Of a stretch of 64,000 nucleotides of DNA, positions 39,090 to 48,132 are shown in pieces (the first letter of the stretch is position 1; each line of letters starts with the position of its first letter). The position numbers and the translations under genes were made by a program. Source of the DNA: Trebonia kvetii (GTDB lineage: Bacteria > Actinomycetota > Actinomycetes > Streptosporangiales > Streptosporangiaceae); assembly GCF_007827045.1 (NCBI RefSeq), contig NZ_RPFW01000001.1, forward strand, positions 348,519-412,518, written 5' to 3'. Under the pieces are notes generated by a model. That model worked only from the letters and a program-made list of their open reading frames with translations. It was not told the DNA's origin and made no database searches.

Positions 39090-40449
39090 AGGCTCTCCTG
39101 CCGTCTCTTCTATTGGTCTTGCGGTCAGGCTCCGGCGGACACAGGCGCGGCTCGTCGCGCTGCGCTGGCCGTACAGCCCGCGCACGCTCGACGTGAGCTG
39201 GGCCGTCTTCTCCGTGCTCAACCTGTCCGCGATGTACTACTTCGCCTACTGGGAGACGATCCCGTTCCACTTCATCTGGATCAGCATCACCCTGCTCTAC
39301 GGGTTCCGTTCCTGGCCGACGGGGCCGACCCTGTGGATACTTGGCGCGGTCATGGCGACCACCGCCCTGGGCATCGGCCTCGACGTGTGGCGGCAGACCG
39401 AGCCGCCCGAGGAACTGACCGAGGTCCCGCTGATGGCCGCCGTGTTCGTCGCCATGGTCTGGCACGCGCAGCGCAAGCAGGCGGCGGAACGGTCGCTGCG
39501 GCTGGTAAGCGAGCAGAACGCCAGGCTTCTTGCCGACCAGCGCCAGTTCCTGCAGGACGCCGCGCACCAGCTGCGCACCCCGATCACGATCGCGCTCGGT
39601 CATGCGGAACTGCTCGCCGAGGACCTCACCAGCCAGCAGGGCAAGGACATTGATGTCGTCATCGGGGAGCTCGACAGGCTGCGGCGGATCTCCGAGCGGC
39701 TGCTGCTCATAGCGGCCGCGGGCGACCCCGCGTTCCTACACCCCGAATACGTGTCGCTCGACCAGCTGATCGCCGAGCATGTCAGGCGCTGGCGGCCCAC
39801 CGTGAACAGGCACCTGCGGATCGGGCAGCTGGACGCGGTCGCGGTGCGGGCCGACAGGGAGCGGCTCGGGCTGGCGCTCGACGCGCTGATCGAGAACGCG
39901 GTCCGGCACACCGAGAGCAACGACGTCATCCAGCTGTCCGTCATCCGTGGCTACCCGGGGGCACCGGCCAGGATCATCGTCGCGGACACCGGCAGCGGCA
40001 TACCCGAGGACCAGGTGCCGCTCATCTTCGACCGGTTCCGCACCGGACAGGTTCACGAGAGCGATCCCCGCCCCGGGGACGACGGGCACTCGCGCGGAAC
40101 CGGCCTCGGCCTGCCCCTGGTCCGCGCGGTCGCCAACGCGCACGGCGGCAACGTCACCGTGCACAGCGAGCTTGGACGGGGCAGCGAGTTCGAGCTGACG
40201 CTGCCCGCGCCGTCCAGCACCCGGCAGGCGCTGCCCGTCGGCGGCACCGGTATCGATGTTGGCCTCGGCATCCCCGTGAACGTCGGTACCGTGGGTGCGA
40301 GTGGTGCCGTGGATACCGTCGGCGCCGGTACTGTGGGGGCCGGTACTGTGGGCGCCGGTACGGGCGGCGCCGGCGGCGATGCAGGCGCGGACAACGACCC
40401 GTCGGCGCAGGCGGCGAGGAACCACGGGCAAGGGAGTGCCACACGATGA
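39064..40449 (+). CDS. Two-component sensor histidine kinase
   Basis: 461 residues. Three or four short membrane helices (about 45-125) with almost no extracytoplasmic domain suggest membrane-embedded sensing. There is no HAMP; a helical linker leads to the H-box QDAAHQLRTPITIALGH, the N-box ALDALIENAVRHT, and G-boxes VADTGSGIP and GTGLGLPLV. The C-terminus (about 395-461) is a Gly/Val/Thr low-complexity tail that includes 15-bp tandem repeats (GAGTV units). GTG 39064 lies inside the response regulator gene; later in-frame GTG or TTG starts are possible. The stop overlaps the TlpA-like start as ATGA. Confidence 0.92.
   Translation: MRAISSSLRGSPAVSSIGLAVRLRRTQARLVALRWPYSPRTLDVSWAVFSVLNLSAMYYFAYWETIPFHFIWISITLLYGFRSWPTGPTLWILGAVMATTALGIGLDVWRQTEPPEELTEVPLMAAVFVAMVWHAQRKQAAERSLRLVSEQNARLLADQRQFLQDAAHQLRTPITIALGHAELLAEDLTSQQGKDIDVVIGELDRLRRISERLLLIAAAGDPAFLHPEYVSLDQLIAEHVRRWRPTVNRHLRIGQLDAVAVRADRERLGLALDALIENAVRHTESNDVIQLSVIRGYPGAPARIIVADTGSGIPEDQVPLIFDRFRTGQVHESDPRPGDDGHSRGTGLGLPLVRAVANAHGGNVTVHSELGRGSEFELTLPAPSSTRQALPVGGTGIDVGLGIPVNVGTVGASGAVDTVGAGTVGAGTVGAGTGGAGGDAGADNDPSAQAARNHGQGSATR
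40321..40365 (+). repeat. Three 15-bp tandem repeats in the histidine kinase tail
   Basis: GGCGCCGGTACTGTG and two near copies, coding (G)AGTV units. A likely site of length variation. Confidence 0.8.
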
Positions 40450-41015
40450 ACGGACCGGGCGTGGCTCGGCCGCCGGTAGCGCGGGCGGCCCAGCTGATCG
40501 GCAGGCACAAGGTGATCTCCGCGGCCGTCGCGCTGTTCGCCGCCGCGGTCATCGTAGTCAGCGTGGCCACGAGCGGCTCGGCCGCGCCGGAGAACCACCC
40601 GGCCGCGGCGGGGTTCACGCTGACGGCCCTCGGCCAGCCGGGCAAGCAGGTATCGCTCAGCCAGTACGCGGGCAAGCCGGTGATCATCAACTTCTGGGCC
40701 TCCTGGTGCGACCCGTGCGCGAAGGAGACCCCGCTGCTCGCCAGCTGGTACAAGCAGCAGCACGGGCATGTCGTCCTGCTCGGCCTCGACGAGAACGACG
40801 CCGTGGCGAACGCGGTCAAGTTCGTCAACGCCAAGGGCGTCACCTATCCCATTGGCTTCGACCCCAACGTGACCGTGGCCAGCAAGTACGGCGTCGACGG
40901 CCTGCCGCAGACGTTCTTCCTCAACGCCAAGCACCAGATCGTGGATCACGTGCTCGGCGCGGTGACCGAGGCCGAGCTGGCCAAGGGAGTGCGCCTGATG
41001 AACTCCGCCTCGTGA
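40446..41015 (+). CDS. TlpA/ResA-type membrane-anchored thioredoxin
   Basis: 189 residues. One membrane helix (about 20-42) anchors an extracytoplasmic thioredoxin-fold domain with the active site WASWCDPCAKE and the cis-Pro region GVDGLPQTFFL. Proteins of this class reduce disulfides of apocytochromes or of copper sites in subunit II / Sco proteins, so the nearby oxidase operon is a likely client; this is inference. ATG 40446 overlaps the kinase stop by 4 nt, so the gene is co-translated with the sensor. Confidence 0.92.
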   Translation: MNGPGVARPPVARAAQLIGRHKVISAAVALFAAAVIVVSVATSGSAAPENHPAAAGFTLTALGQPGKQVSLSQYAGKPVIINFWASWCDPCAKETPLLASWYKQQHGHVVLLGLDENDAVANAVKFVNAKGVTYPIGFDPNVTVASKYGVDGLPQTFFLNAKHQIVDHVLGAVTEAELAKGVRLMNSAS

Positions 41016-41051
41016 AGCTCTCGTGGCGCCTTGTGAAAGGGTGACCGGCCG

Positions 41052-41675
41052 ATGACCTCTCCCGCGCAGACGCGGCTGCCTGGCGCGCCGCTGCGGCCGT
41101 CCGGCTGGGCCACCCGGCGGACCCCGCTGTGGGTCTTCGCCGCTCTCGCCGTTCTCGCGGTCGGCGTGCTCCTTGTCTCCCTGTCACACAAGCCCTCGGA
41201 CTCCCAGCGAGCCGCCGACCTGACCGGGTACTTCCGCGACGCGCAGGCCGGCATCGGCTCCTGCGCGGCAGGCCTGCGCGACTCGGAGAACGCCTACCGG
41301 CAGGTGCTCGGCGGCGACACTGGGCACGAGAAGACAGCGGAGTCGGTCTTCACCTACGGCGGGTCGAACTGCACCGTGGCGGGCAACCAGGCGCTGACCG
41401 ACTTCGCCTCCTACCAGGTGACGGAGTCGCTGTCTTCGCTGAACCTCGACGCGGCGGACAACGATCTCATCACCTGGTCGTTCGAGGCCACCGCGGTGCA
41501 GCAGGACATGCTTGCTGTGGTCCGGGCGACCGGCGCCGCCCGGGCGAGCGCCCAGACGACGCTCGCGTCCGGGCTCGCCAAACTGGACGCGGAACGGGCG
41601 GCCATCGACGCGATCTGGACCGCCGCAAAGCGCGCTACCGGCGCCACTTCCGCGTTCCCTAGCCTGCCGGCCTGA
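41052..41675 (+). CDS. Membrane-anchored exported protein, unknown function
   Basis: 207 residues. A basic N-terminus and one membrane helix (about 24-46, PLWVFAALAVLAVGVLLVSL) are followed by an alpha-helical extracytoplasmic domain with two Cys (in GSCAAG and SNCTV), which could form a disulfide and so be a substrate of the TlpA-like protein encoded just upstream. It starts 36 nt after that gene. I do not recognise the family. Confidence 0.75.
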   Translation: MTSPAQTRLPGAPLRPSGWATRRTPLWVFAALAVLAVGVLLVSLSHKPSDSQRAADLTGYFRDAQAGIGSCAAGLRDSENAYRQVLGGDTGHEKTAESVFTYGGSNCTVAGNQALTDFASYQVTESLSSLNLDAADNDLITWSFEATAVQQDMLAVVRATGAARASAQTTLASGLAKLDAERAAIDAIWTAAKRATGATSAFPSLPA

Positions 41676-41766
41676 CGGGGCCGTCGGCTCAGGCAACCAG
41701 GCCATCCAGCATCTCGGCTGGTCAAAGCAGGAATGACCGGGTTAAGTCGCGGGAAATATTGCTTAG

Positions 41767-42969
41767 GTGATGCCGCGCGAGCCTGGCCTTAGTCGGGCGC
41801 TGATCCCGTTGCTGGTCGCCGTGCTGGGCATCATCCTCGGCACGGGCGGACTGGCCCTGCTGCGCAAGTTCACGCCGGAGCCGCCGACCACGCTGGCCGC
41901 CACCGCGGCCAAGGGGAACGCGGGGAAGGCACTGTCCCAGCAGGCCATCGAGGCCCGGATCGAGCCGAGCGTCGTCGACGTCACCGCCACGCTCACCTAT
42001 GACGACGAGACCGCCTCGGGCACCGGGTTCGTCGTCGACGCCAAGAAGGTTCTGATCGTCACCAACAACCACGTGATCAGGGACGCCACCGAGGTCTCCG
42101 TCACCATTCCGGCGACCGGGCAGAGCTATACGGCCCGGATCGTCGGCGCGGACGTGCCCGCCGACATCGCCGTCCTCGAGATCAAGCCCGTCCCAGGGCT
42201 GAAGGCGGCCCCGATCGGCGACTCCGCCGATCTCGACGCCAACGACAAGGTCATTTCCTTCGGCAACCAGGCGGGCGCGGGAGGCTCGCCCGCGGTCGGC
42301 ACCGGGATGATCAGCGGCACCGCACGTACCATCCAGGCGGCCGACGGCGCGTCCGGGTTCAGCGAGACCCTGCACAACATGCTGGCCACGACCGCGAAGA
42401 TCGAACCAGGCGACTCGGGCGGCCCGCTGGCGGGCACCGCGGGGACCGTCATCGGCGTGGACACGGCGGCAGGCACCGGCGGCACCTCGACCGGCTACGC
42501 GATCCCGATCAACGCCGCCATGGCCGCCGAGCGGCAGATCACCGAGGGACGCCCGGCCCCCGGCGTCACCTTCGGCGTCAACGGCTTCCTCGGCGTCGTC
42601 GTGGGATCGAGCAAGGCGTCATCTCCCGCAAAGCAGCGAGCGCAGGAACACAGAGGAACGGGTGCGGCCGGCTCTCCAGGCGGATGCGTCTCCACCAAGT
42701 CAGAGGTCCTGCCGCCCACGGCCATCGCTCCGGTGCGCGTCGGCGCACTCGTCATCGGCGTGCTGTGCGGCACCGGTGCCGCCTCGGCCGGTATCGCCTC
42801 AGGCGACGTGATCACCGAGGCCGCCGGACGCCGGATCGGCTCGCCGAATGAGCTGACCGCCATCGTGAACGGCAGCCGGCCGGGTAGCGTGGTCTCCGTC
42901 ACCTGGGTCAGCAGGTCAGGAACCCTGCGGACCTCGCAGGTCAGGCTTGGTGCCGCCCCGGCCATCTGA
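41767..42969 (+). CDS. HtrA/DegP-like S1C serine protease, membrane-anchored
   Basis: 400 residues. N-terminal membrane anchor (about 10-32), chymotrypsin-fold protease domain (about 55-255) with the triad in TNNHVI (His), ADIAVLEI (Asp) and GDSGGPL (Ser), then a PDZ domain (about 265-395). The PDZ carries an atypical insert (SSPAKQRAQEHRG ... CVSTKSEV) where the paralogue has a Gly-rich loop. It degrades or refolds exported proteins under stress. It stands next to a longer paralogue in the same orientation, a pair probably produced by tandem duplication. Confidence 0.92.
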   Translation: MMPREPGLSRALIPLLVAVLGIILGTGGLALLRKFTPEPPTTLAATAAKGNAGKALSQQAIEARIEPSVVDVTATLTYDDETASGTGFVVDAKKVLIVTNNHVIRDATEVSVTIPATGQSYTARIVGADVPADIAVLEIKPVPGLKAAPIGDSADLDANDKVISFGNQAGAGGSPAVGTGMISGTARTIQAADGASGFSETLHNMLATTAKIEPGDSGGPLAGTAGTVIGVDTAAGTGGTSTGYAIPINAAMAAERQITEGRPAPGVTFGVNGFLGVVVGSSKASSPAKQRAQEHRGTGAAGSPGGCVSTKSEVLPPTAIAPVRVGALVIGVLCGTGAASAGIASGDVITEAAGRRIGSPNELTAIVNGSRPGSVVSVTWVSRSGTLRTSQVRLGAAPAI

Positions 42970-43191
42970 CCCTGGGGCGTCCTTTCCCGATGGCGGCCAG
43001 GAAGCGGTCGGCATAATTCTCGGGTGTTCCGCCGTTGCTCTATTGGGGACCGGCACGGTGGGGCCGCCAATCCTAAGCGGCCTTCCAGCTTCTCTTCAGG
43101 TTCGAGTCGCTTACTAATAAATGACGGCATGTGGCAGCCGCCGCCTACCGTCACGGTCAACACCGACGCTGTTCTTGTGAAGGCGAGATTG

Positions 43192-44841
43192 ATGCACGAC
43201 GACGAGAGTGATGGCGCTCAGCACGGCGGATGGCAGCCACCCGAGTACGTGAGCCCCTGGATCCCCGCGTCGAGCCCGGATGACGACGAATCCGGCAGCG
43301 CTCCCGGCGGCACGCGGCCGGGCGCCACAGGGCAGGCCGGCGACGGCAACGACACGATCTCCTTCGGCCAGGACCGTGGTCACGCATACGGGCCTGGCGG
43401 TTACCCGCCGGGCTACCCGCCGCCCGGGTACGGCCCGCAGCCCGACTACGGGCAGCCCGGATACGGGCAGCCCGGATACGGGCAGCCTGGATACGGACAG
43501 GCCGGTTACGGGCAGCCGGGTTACGGACAGTACCCCTGGGGCGGTTATGGCGCTCCCCCGCCGCCGCCTCGCTCCGGGTTCGGGCGGACGCTCGCCTACC
43601 TGGCCGTTGCCATCCTCGCGGCCGGCGCCGGTGCAGGCGCGGCGGTGGCGCTGAACCACTCGAGCAACAGCGCGCCGGTATCCCTCGGGAACGGCGGGTC
43701 GCAGGTGAACCCCTACGGCAACGGGAACGGGAACGCCAACGGGAACGCCAACCCATACCCGTTCCCGTCGTCAGGCAATGGCAGCGTGCCGAACGGCAGC
43801 TCGGGCAACTCGGGAGCCAGCGGCAACAGCGGCACCGGTTCGCTTAACGCAAGCGCGCTCGCCAAGAAGGTTGACCCGGGCATCGTCGACATCACGTCCG
43901 ACCTGCACTACAGCGACGCCACCGCGGAGGGCACCGGCATGGTGATCTCCTCCGACGGCCTCGTCCTCACCAACAACCACGTCATCGACGAGGCGACCAA
44001 CGTGTCGGCCACGCTGGTGACCTCGGGCAAGTCGTACACGGCCAAGGTGCTCGGCTACGACGCCACCGACGACGTGGCACTGCTCCAGTTGCAGGGCGCG
44101 TCGGGGCTGAAGACCGTCACAATGTCTGACTCGTCCAAGGCCAAGGTCCACGATGCGGTCCTGGCGCTCGGCAACGCCGGCGGCAGGGGCGGGCTCCCGT
44201 CGACCGCGCAGGGCACCATCCAGGCGCTCAACCAGTCCATCGAGGCCAGCGACAGCGGCGCGCGGACCACCGAGAAGCTGCACGGCATGATCGAGACGAA
44301 CGCGCCAATCCAGCAGGGTGACTCCGGCGGTCCGCTCGTCAACGGCAGCGGCGCGGTGATCGGCATGAACACCGCGGCCAACTCCACCGGGTACGGCAAC
44401 TACTCGACGGCCACGACCGGCTTCGCGATCCCGATCAACTCCGCGCTTACTATCGCCAACCAGATCAAGTCCGGGCAGGCGAAGGGCAGCGTGCACATCG
44501 GCCTGGCCGGCTTCATGGGGGTCAACGTCGCGGACGCGTCGAAGCCGAGCAACTGCAACACCGGCGGCGACGGCTTCGGCGGCCTGGGCGGCGGCCAGCA
44601 GCCCGCGGTGAGCTCTGGCGCGCTGATCTGCCAGGTCTACCCGGACGCCCCGGCCTCTAAGGGCGGCCTGGCCAGCGGCGATGTAATCACCTCGGTCAAC
44701 GGCTCCGCGATCTCGTCGGCGGACGGGCTGACAAAGTTCACATCTGGGTCGCACCCCGGGGACGCGTTCGCGATCAACTACGTGGACGCGTACGGTGCTC
44801 ACCACTCGGCCACCGTGACTCTCACCGGGTGGGCCAAGTAG
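43192..44841 (+). CDS. HtrA/DegP-like S1C serine protease with Gly/Tyr/Gln-rich cytoplasmic tail
   Basis: 549 residues from ATG 43192, with AAGGCGAG upstream; longer frames from 43024 or 43129 have no support. The cytoplasmic N-terminus (1-125) ends in six YGQPG-type pentapeptides (about 84-113). A membrane helix (about 133-155) and an Asn/Gly/Ser linker follow. The protease domain (about 225-425) has the triad in TNNHVI, DDVALLQL and GDSGGPL, and a C-terminal PDZ (about 440-545) has SGDVITSVNGSAI. This layout is typical of actinobacterial PepD-like proteases. Similar tails in mycobacterial and streptomycete kinases and proteases are regulatory or interaction regions. Confidence 0.93.
   Translation: MHDDESDGAQHGGWQPPEYVSPWIPASSPDDDESGSAPGGTRPGATGQAGDGNDTISFGQDRGHAYGPGGYPPGYPPPGYGPQPDYGQPGYGQPGYGQPGYGQAGYGQPGYGQYPWGGYGAPPPPPRSGFGRTLAYLAVAILAAGAGAGAAVALNHSSNSAPVSLGNGGSQVNPYGNGNGNANGNANPYPFPSSGNGSVPNGSSGNSGASGNSGTGSLNASALAKKVDPGIVDITSDLHYSDATAEGTGMVISSDGLVLTNNHVIDEATNVSATLVTSGKSYTAKVLGYDATDDVALLQLQGASGLKTVTMSDSSKAKVHDAVLALGNAGGRGGLPSTAQGTIQALNQSIEASDSGARTTEKLHGMIETNAPIQQGDSGGPLVNGSGAVIGMNTAANSTGYGNYSTATTGFAIPINSALTIANQIKSGQAKGSVHIGLAGFMGVNVADASKPSNCNTGGDGFGGLGGGQQPAVSSGALICQVYPDAPASKGGLASGDVITSVNGSAISSADGLTKFTSGSHPGDAFAINYVDAYGAHHSATVTLTGWAK
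43441..43530 (+). repeat. Six 15-bp tandem repeats (YGQPG units)
   Basis: Six in-frame copies of a CCCGGATACGGGCAG-like unit, 90 bp without interruption; the copies differ only at a few bases. Confidence 0.92.
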
Positions 44842-44978
44842 CCTCTGGGGTTACTCCGCATAAGCCAAAACATGGGTTGCGACTTTGGTCGTTAGCCGGG
44901 TCGTTAGTGACGGAATGGGGTTCTAGCCGGCCCAACGGTAGGGTCTATCTCGAGGATCGGGCGGCGCCTGGGGCGGGG

Positions 44979-46049
44979 TTAGGTGGTTAGCCAGGTGGTT
45001 AGGGATTGCTCGGCGGCGGTTATGGGGGCGGCTTCTACGTATTCGCCTGGGGTGTGAGCGATTTCTGGGCGGCCTGGGCCGTAGTTGACGGCGGGGATGC
45101 CCAGTTCGGCGAAGCGGGCCACGTCGGTCCAGCCGAGCTTGGCGCGGGGCTCGGCGCCTACGGCGGCCACAAAGGCGGCGGCGAGGGGCGCTGCCAGGCC
45201 GGGGCGGGCGCCGGGGGCGTTGTCGAGGATGGTGACTTCCCAGGCGGGGAACAGGTCGCGGATGTAGGCCTCCGCCTGCTCGCCCGAGGTGTCCGGGGCA
45301 TAGCGGTAGTTGACCGTGACGGTGCACTCGTCGGGGACCACGTTGCCCGCGACGCCGCCGGAGATCTCCACCGCGTTCAGGCCCTCGTGGTACTGCAGGC
45401 CGTCGACCACCGGCTTGCGGGCCTCCCACGCGCGCAGCACGTCCAGGATCGCTGCCGCCTCGTGGATCGCGTTCTTACCCATCCAGGAGCGTGCGGTGTG
45501 CGCCCGCGCGCCCCTGGCCGTGACGGCCGCGCGGAGGGTGCCCTGGCAGCCGCCCTCGACAGAGCCGCCGCTCGGCTCGAGCAGGATGGCGAAGTCGCCG
45601 GCCAGCAGTTCGGGGGCGGAGCGCGACAGCAGGTACAGGCCGTTTTGCGCGACGTCGACCTCTTCGCACTCGTAGAACACGTAGGTGATGTCGCGGTTGG
45701 GCTCCGGGACCCCGGCTGCGAGGCGCAACTGGACCGCCACCCCCGCCTTCATGTCTGAGGTGCCGACCCCAGTCAGCCGAACCCGTTCGGCGTCCCATTG
45801 AGAGGGGAAGTTGCCGGCGTGCGGCACGGTGTCGATGTGGCCGGCCAGCACCACTCGTTCTTTTCTGCCCAGCGCGGTCCGCGCGACGAGGGTGTTGCCG
45901 TGGCGGGTCACCTCCAGGTGCCGCAGGCGGCGCAGCGCCCGCTCGATCGCATCCGCGAGCGGGCCTTCGTTGCCGCTGACCGAGGCGATGTCGACGAGGG
46001 CGGCGGTCAGGTCGGGGCCGTCCATGAGCAGGTCGAGGTCGTGATCCAC
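44979..46049 (-). CDS. dapE: Succinyl-diaminopimelate desuccinylase
   Basis: 356 residues from GTG 46049. M20 metallopeptidase family: hydrolyses N-succinyl-LL-diaminopimelate in the lysine and peptidoglycan pathway, in the cytoplasm. Metal ligands and catalytic residues are present: GHIDTVP, GVGTSDMKAG, YECEEVD (catalytic Glu and ligand), and EPSGG. The dimerisation lid follows (ARAHTARSWMGKNAIHE). The start is chosen because VDHDLDLLMDGPDLTAALVD aligns with the streptomycete DapE N-terminus; the next ATG (46025) is an alternative. The succinylase partner dapD is not in the window. Confidence 0.93.
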   Translation of the reverse strand: MDHDLDLLMDGPDLTAALVDIASVSGNEGPLADAIERALRRLRHLEVTRHGNTLVARTALGRKERVVLAGHIDTVPHAGNFPSQWDAERVRLTGVGTSDMKAGVAVQLRLAAGVPEPNRDITYVFYECEEVDVAQNGLYLLSRSAPELLAGDFAILLEPSGGSVEGGCQGTLRAAVTARGARAHTARSWMGKNAIHEAAAILDVLRAWEARKPVVDGLQYHEGLNAVEISGGVAGNVVPDECTVTVNYRYAPDTSGEQAEAYIRDLFPAWEVTILDNAPGARPGLAAPLAAAFVAAVGAEPRAKLGWTDVARFAELGIPAVNYGPGRPEIAHTPGEYVEAAPITAAEQSLTTWLTT

Positions 46050-46106
46050 AACATCAAACCTATCGGTGCGGCGGCAGAGCCACACCCGGGCGGGCCGGGT
46101 CGCGGG

Positions 46107-47069
46107 TTAGACCGGCTCGTGGGCGCCGACCGCGGGCTGGCGGGCCATTGCCCTGGCGGCGCTGCGCAGTGCCGCCACGATGACCGCGACCGACGGCCGG
46201 ACCACGGAGGCGGTGCGGGCCACCGCGAACACGTCCCTGGCCAGGTCGAGGCCGGCCGGCAGTTCGCGGACCACGACCCGCTTCTCGTAGGCGCCGACGG
46301 CTAGCCGCGGCATGATCGCGATGCCCAGGCCGCGTGCCACCAGGTTGGCGACCGTGCCGAGGCCCTCGAACTCCGACGGGACCGGCGGGGTCAGCCCGAC
46401 AGCGGCGAGCAGCCGGTCCGCGGCCTGCCGCGACGGTTCGCTTGACGGGGCGGCGAGCCAGGACTCGTTGCGCAGCGCGCGCAGGTCGACCGGGCGGTCC
46501 GGGTCCGCGGCCGGGTGGTCACGGCCGACGACGAGGATGAGCGGGTCGCGGACCAGGTGGTAGTAGCTGAGCATGCCGTGGCCCGCGTCGCCCGCGTCCA
46601 GGTCGGCGGACATCCGGCCGGTCCAGTCGTCGACGATCGCCACTTCGACCTCGCCCGACCTGACGAGCTGCAGGCCCTCGGCGGGGTCAGCCTCGCGCAG
46701 CAGCAGGCTGAGGTGCTGATGCTCGCGGAGCGAGCGTGCCAGCGCCGGGGCGAACGCGACCGCCGCGGACGGGAACGCGGTCACCACCACGCGCCCGCTC
46801 GGCTGCGCGGCGTGGGCGGACAAGTCCGCCTCCGCGGCCTCCACCATGGCGAGGATGCGCTCGGCGTGCACGGCCAGGCGCTTGCCCGCATCGGTGAGGC
46901 CCGCGCTGCGCGCGGTCCTGTCGAGAAGCGGGGTGCCCGCCTCCTTTTCGAGCACGGCAAGCTGCTGCGAGACCGCGCTCGGTGTGTAGCCCAGGGCCTC
47001 CGCGGTCCGCGCGATCGAACCTCGCGCGGCGAACTCGTGCAGCATGCGGAGCCTGCGGATATCAAGCAT
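46107..47069 (-). CDS. LysR family transcriptional regulator
   Basis: 320 residues. N-terminal winged helix-turn-helix (2-62, MLDIRRLRMLHEFAARGSI, then EALGYTPSAVSQQLAVLEKE) and a PBP2-type effector domain (about 90-300). ATG 47069 is preferred to the TTG two codons upstream. It lies upstream of dapE on the same strand with about 57 bp between, so it could be co-transcribed, but no obvious link to lysine metabolism is visible. Target and inducer unknown. Confidence 0.93.
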   Translation of the reverse strand: MLDIRRLRMLHEFAARGSIARTAEALGYTPSAVSQQLAVLEKEAGTPLLDRTARSAGLTDAGKRLAVHAERILAMVEAAEADLSAHAAQPSGRVVVTAFPSAAVAFAPALARSLREHQHLSLLLREADPAEGLQLVRSGEVEVAIVDDWTGRMSADLDAGDAGHGMLSYYHLVRDPLILVVGRDHPAADPDRPVDLRALRNESWLAAPSSEPSRQAADRLLAAVGLTPPVPSEFEGLGTVANLVARGLGIAIMPRLAVGAYEKRVVVRELPAGLDLARDVFAVARTASVVRPSVAVIVAALRSAARAMARQPAVGAHEPV

Positions 47070-47121
47070 TACCAAATCTTATCCTGATGCTGCGGCGATC
47101 AGCGCTAGCCCTAACGCTCGA

Positions 47122-47709
47122 CTAGTTCGCGGCGGCATAGGCGCTTGTGCCGGCCAAGATGACCATGACCACGGCCGCGCCCCTGGTCAGCCAGTGCATC
47201 GGGATCAGCTTGAGCAGGCGCCAGCCGAGCGTGACCGCGCACGCGGCGGCGACCCACAGGCCAAGGGTTGCGCCGATGCCGACGGCGATCGGGTCATGGA
47301 AGCGCGCGGCGAGGCTCACGGTAAGGAACTGCGTCAGGTCGCCGAACTCGGCGAGGAACACGACCGCGAAGGCGGTGCCGAACACGGGCCAGAAGCCGCT
47401 TCGCATGCCGTCCCTGCCGGTGTCATCGTCCTCGTCGTCCTTCTCTGCCTTCTGCCGCCACAGCACCACGGCGCCGGCGAGGAACGCGGCCGCGGCGCAC
47501 GCCTCCACGATGTGGTGCGGGAGCAGGCTGAGCGCTCCGCCCGCCGCCACCGCGATGACCACCTGCGTCATGAAGGCCAGGGCGGCACCGCCGAACACCG
47601 CGCTCGGACGATAGCGGCTGGACAGGATGAGGCACGCGAGGATGGTCTTGTCGGGGAGTTCGGCGGGCAGCACGGCCAGGAAAGTGGCGGCCGCTGCGGT
47701 CAGGCTCAT
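47122..47709 (-). CDS. GDT1/TMEM165 family cation transporter, probable manganese exporter
   Basis: 195 residues, six predicted membrane helices in two halves. Each half has the family motif in variant form: AELPDKTI (about 16-23) and AEFGDLTQ (about 119-126), where the consensus is E-x-G-D-(K/R)-(T/S). A charged central loop (KAEKDDEDDD) separates them. Family members export Mn2+ (or exchange Ca2+/Mn2+ for H+) and guard against manganese toxicity. The upstream RNA is a yybP-ykoY manganese riboswitch, which strongly supports the function. ATG 47709 follows a GGGAG at about 11 nt. Of the two motifs, the first lacks the canonical Gly (P) and the second lacks the Lys/Arg (L). Confidence 0.92.
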   Translation of the reverse strand: MSLTAAAATFLAVLPAELPDKTILACLILSSRYRPSAVFGGAALAFMTQVVIAVAAGGALSLLPHHIVEACAAAAFLAGAVVLWRQKAEKDDEDDDTGRDGMRSGFWPVFGTAFAVVFLAEFGDLTQFLTVSLAARFHDPIAVGIGATLGLWVAAACAVTLGWRLLKLIPMHWLTRGAAVVMVILAGTSAYAAAN

Positions 47710-47814
47710 CGCTCGGGTGGCTCCCTGAAATCGGGCCGGCCGGTTTCTCGCTGTGCGGCCACGAGCCTCCGGCACGGCAGCGCGGGCGATGTCCAGGGAT
47801 TCCGGGCACCGGCT

Positions 47815-47985
47815 GTCGGCCGAAGGTCTCACTCAGACCCCACCAGGCAAATCCCTGGCACGGCCCCCGGGCACCGGATCCGGCTGGACAGTTTTGGCTG
47901 GCCACCGAACCGCGATTGTCGGCGTCCCGGCGAAGACGTGTCCAAAACACGTCTTCGGGAGCTACTCCCCTTCGCGCTACCCATA
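47815..47985 (-). promoter_or_regulatory. yybP-ykoY manganese riboswitch
   Basis: On the minus strand the hallmark AAGGGGAGTAGC (47972-47961) and, about 125 nt later, GAGTGAGACCTTCGGCCGAC (47834-47815) are the two conserved Mn2+-binding loops of the yybP-ykoY aptamer, brought together by the intervening helices. The aptamer ends about 105 nt before the GDT1-type start, leaving room for an expression platform. The family senses Mn2+ and turns on Mn exporters such as the gene downstream. A small hairpin (CGCTAC/GTAGCG, 47975-47991) forms the 5' edge. Confidence 0.92.
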
Positions 47986-48132
47986 GTAGCGGAAAATTAG
48001 CGAGCGACCGGCCACCACCCCAAGCCGGTCGCTCGCAACGGATCTGTCCCTCCGCAAGGACTAATCTCCGCGAGGAACCATAGCCCATGGCGCCGCGGCA
48101 AATTCCCTCCGACGAGGGGTTCAGCCGATTTC
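47986..48132. other. Promoter region of the riboswitch transcript and 3' flank of the Crp/Fnr gene
   Basis: No gene seen. The AT-richer parts near 47990-48000 and 48095-48132 should contain the promoter of the manganese transcript and the 3' end of the Crp/Fnr mRNA; I could not assign elements. Confidence 0.4.
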
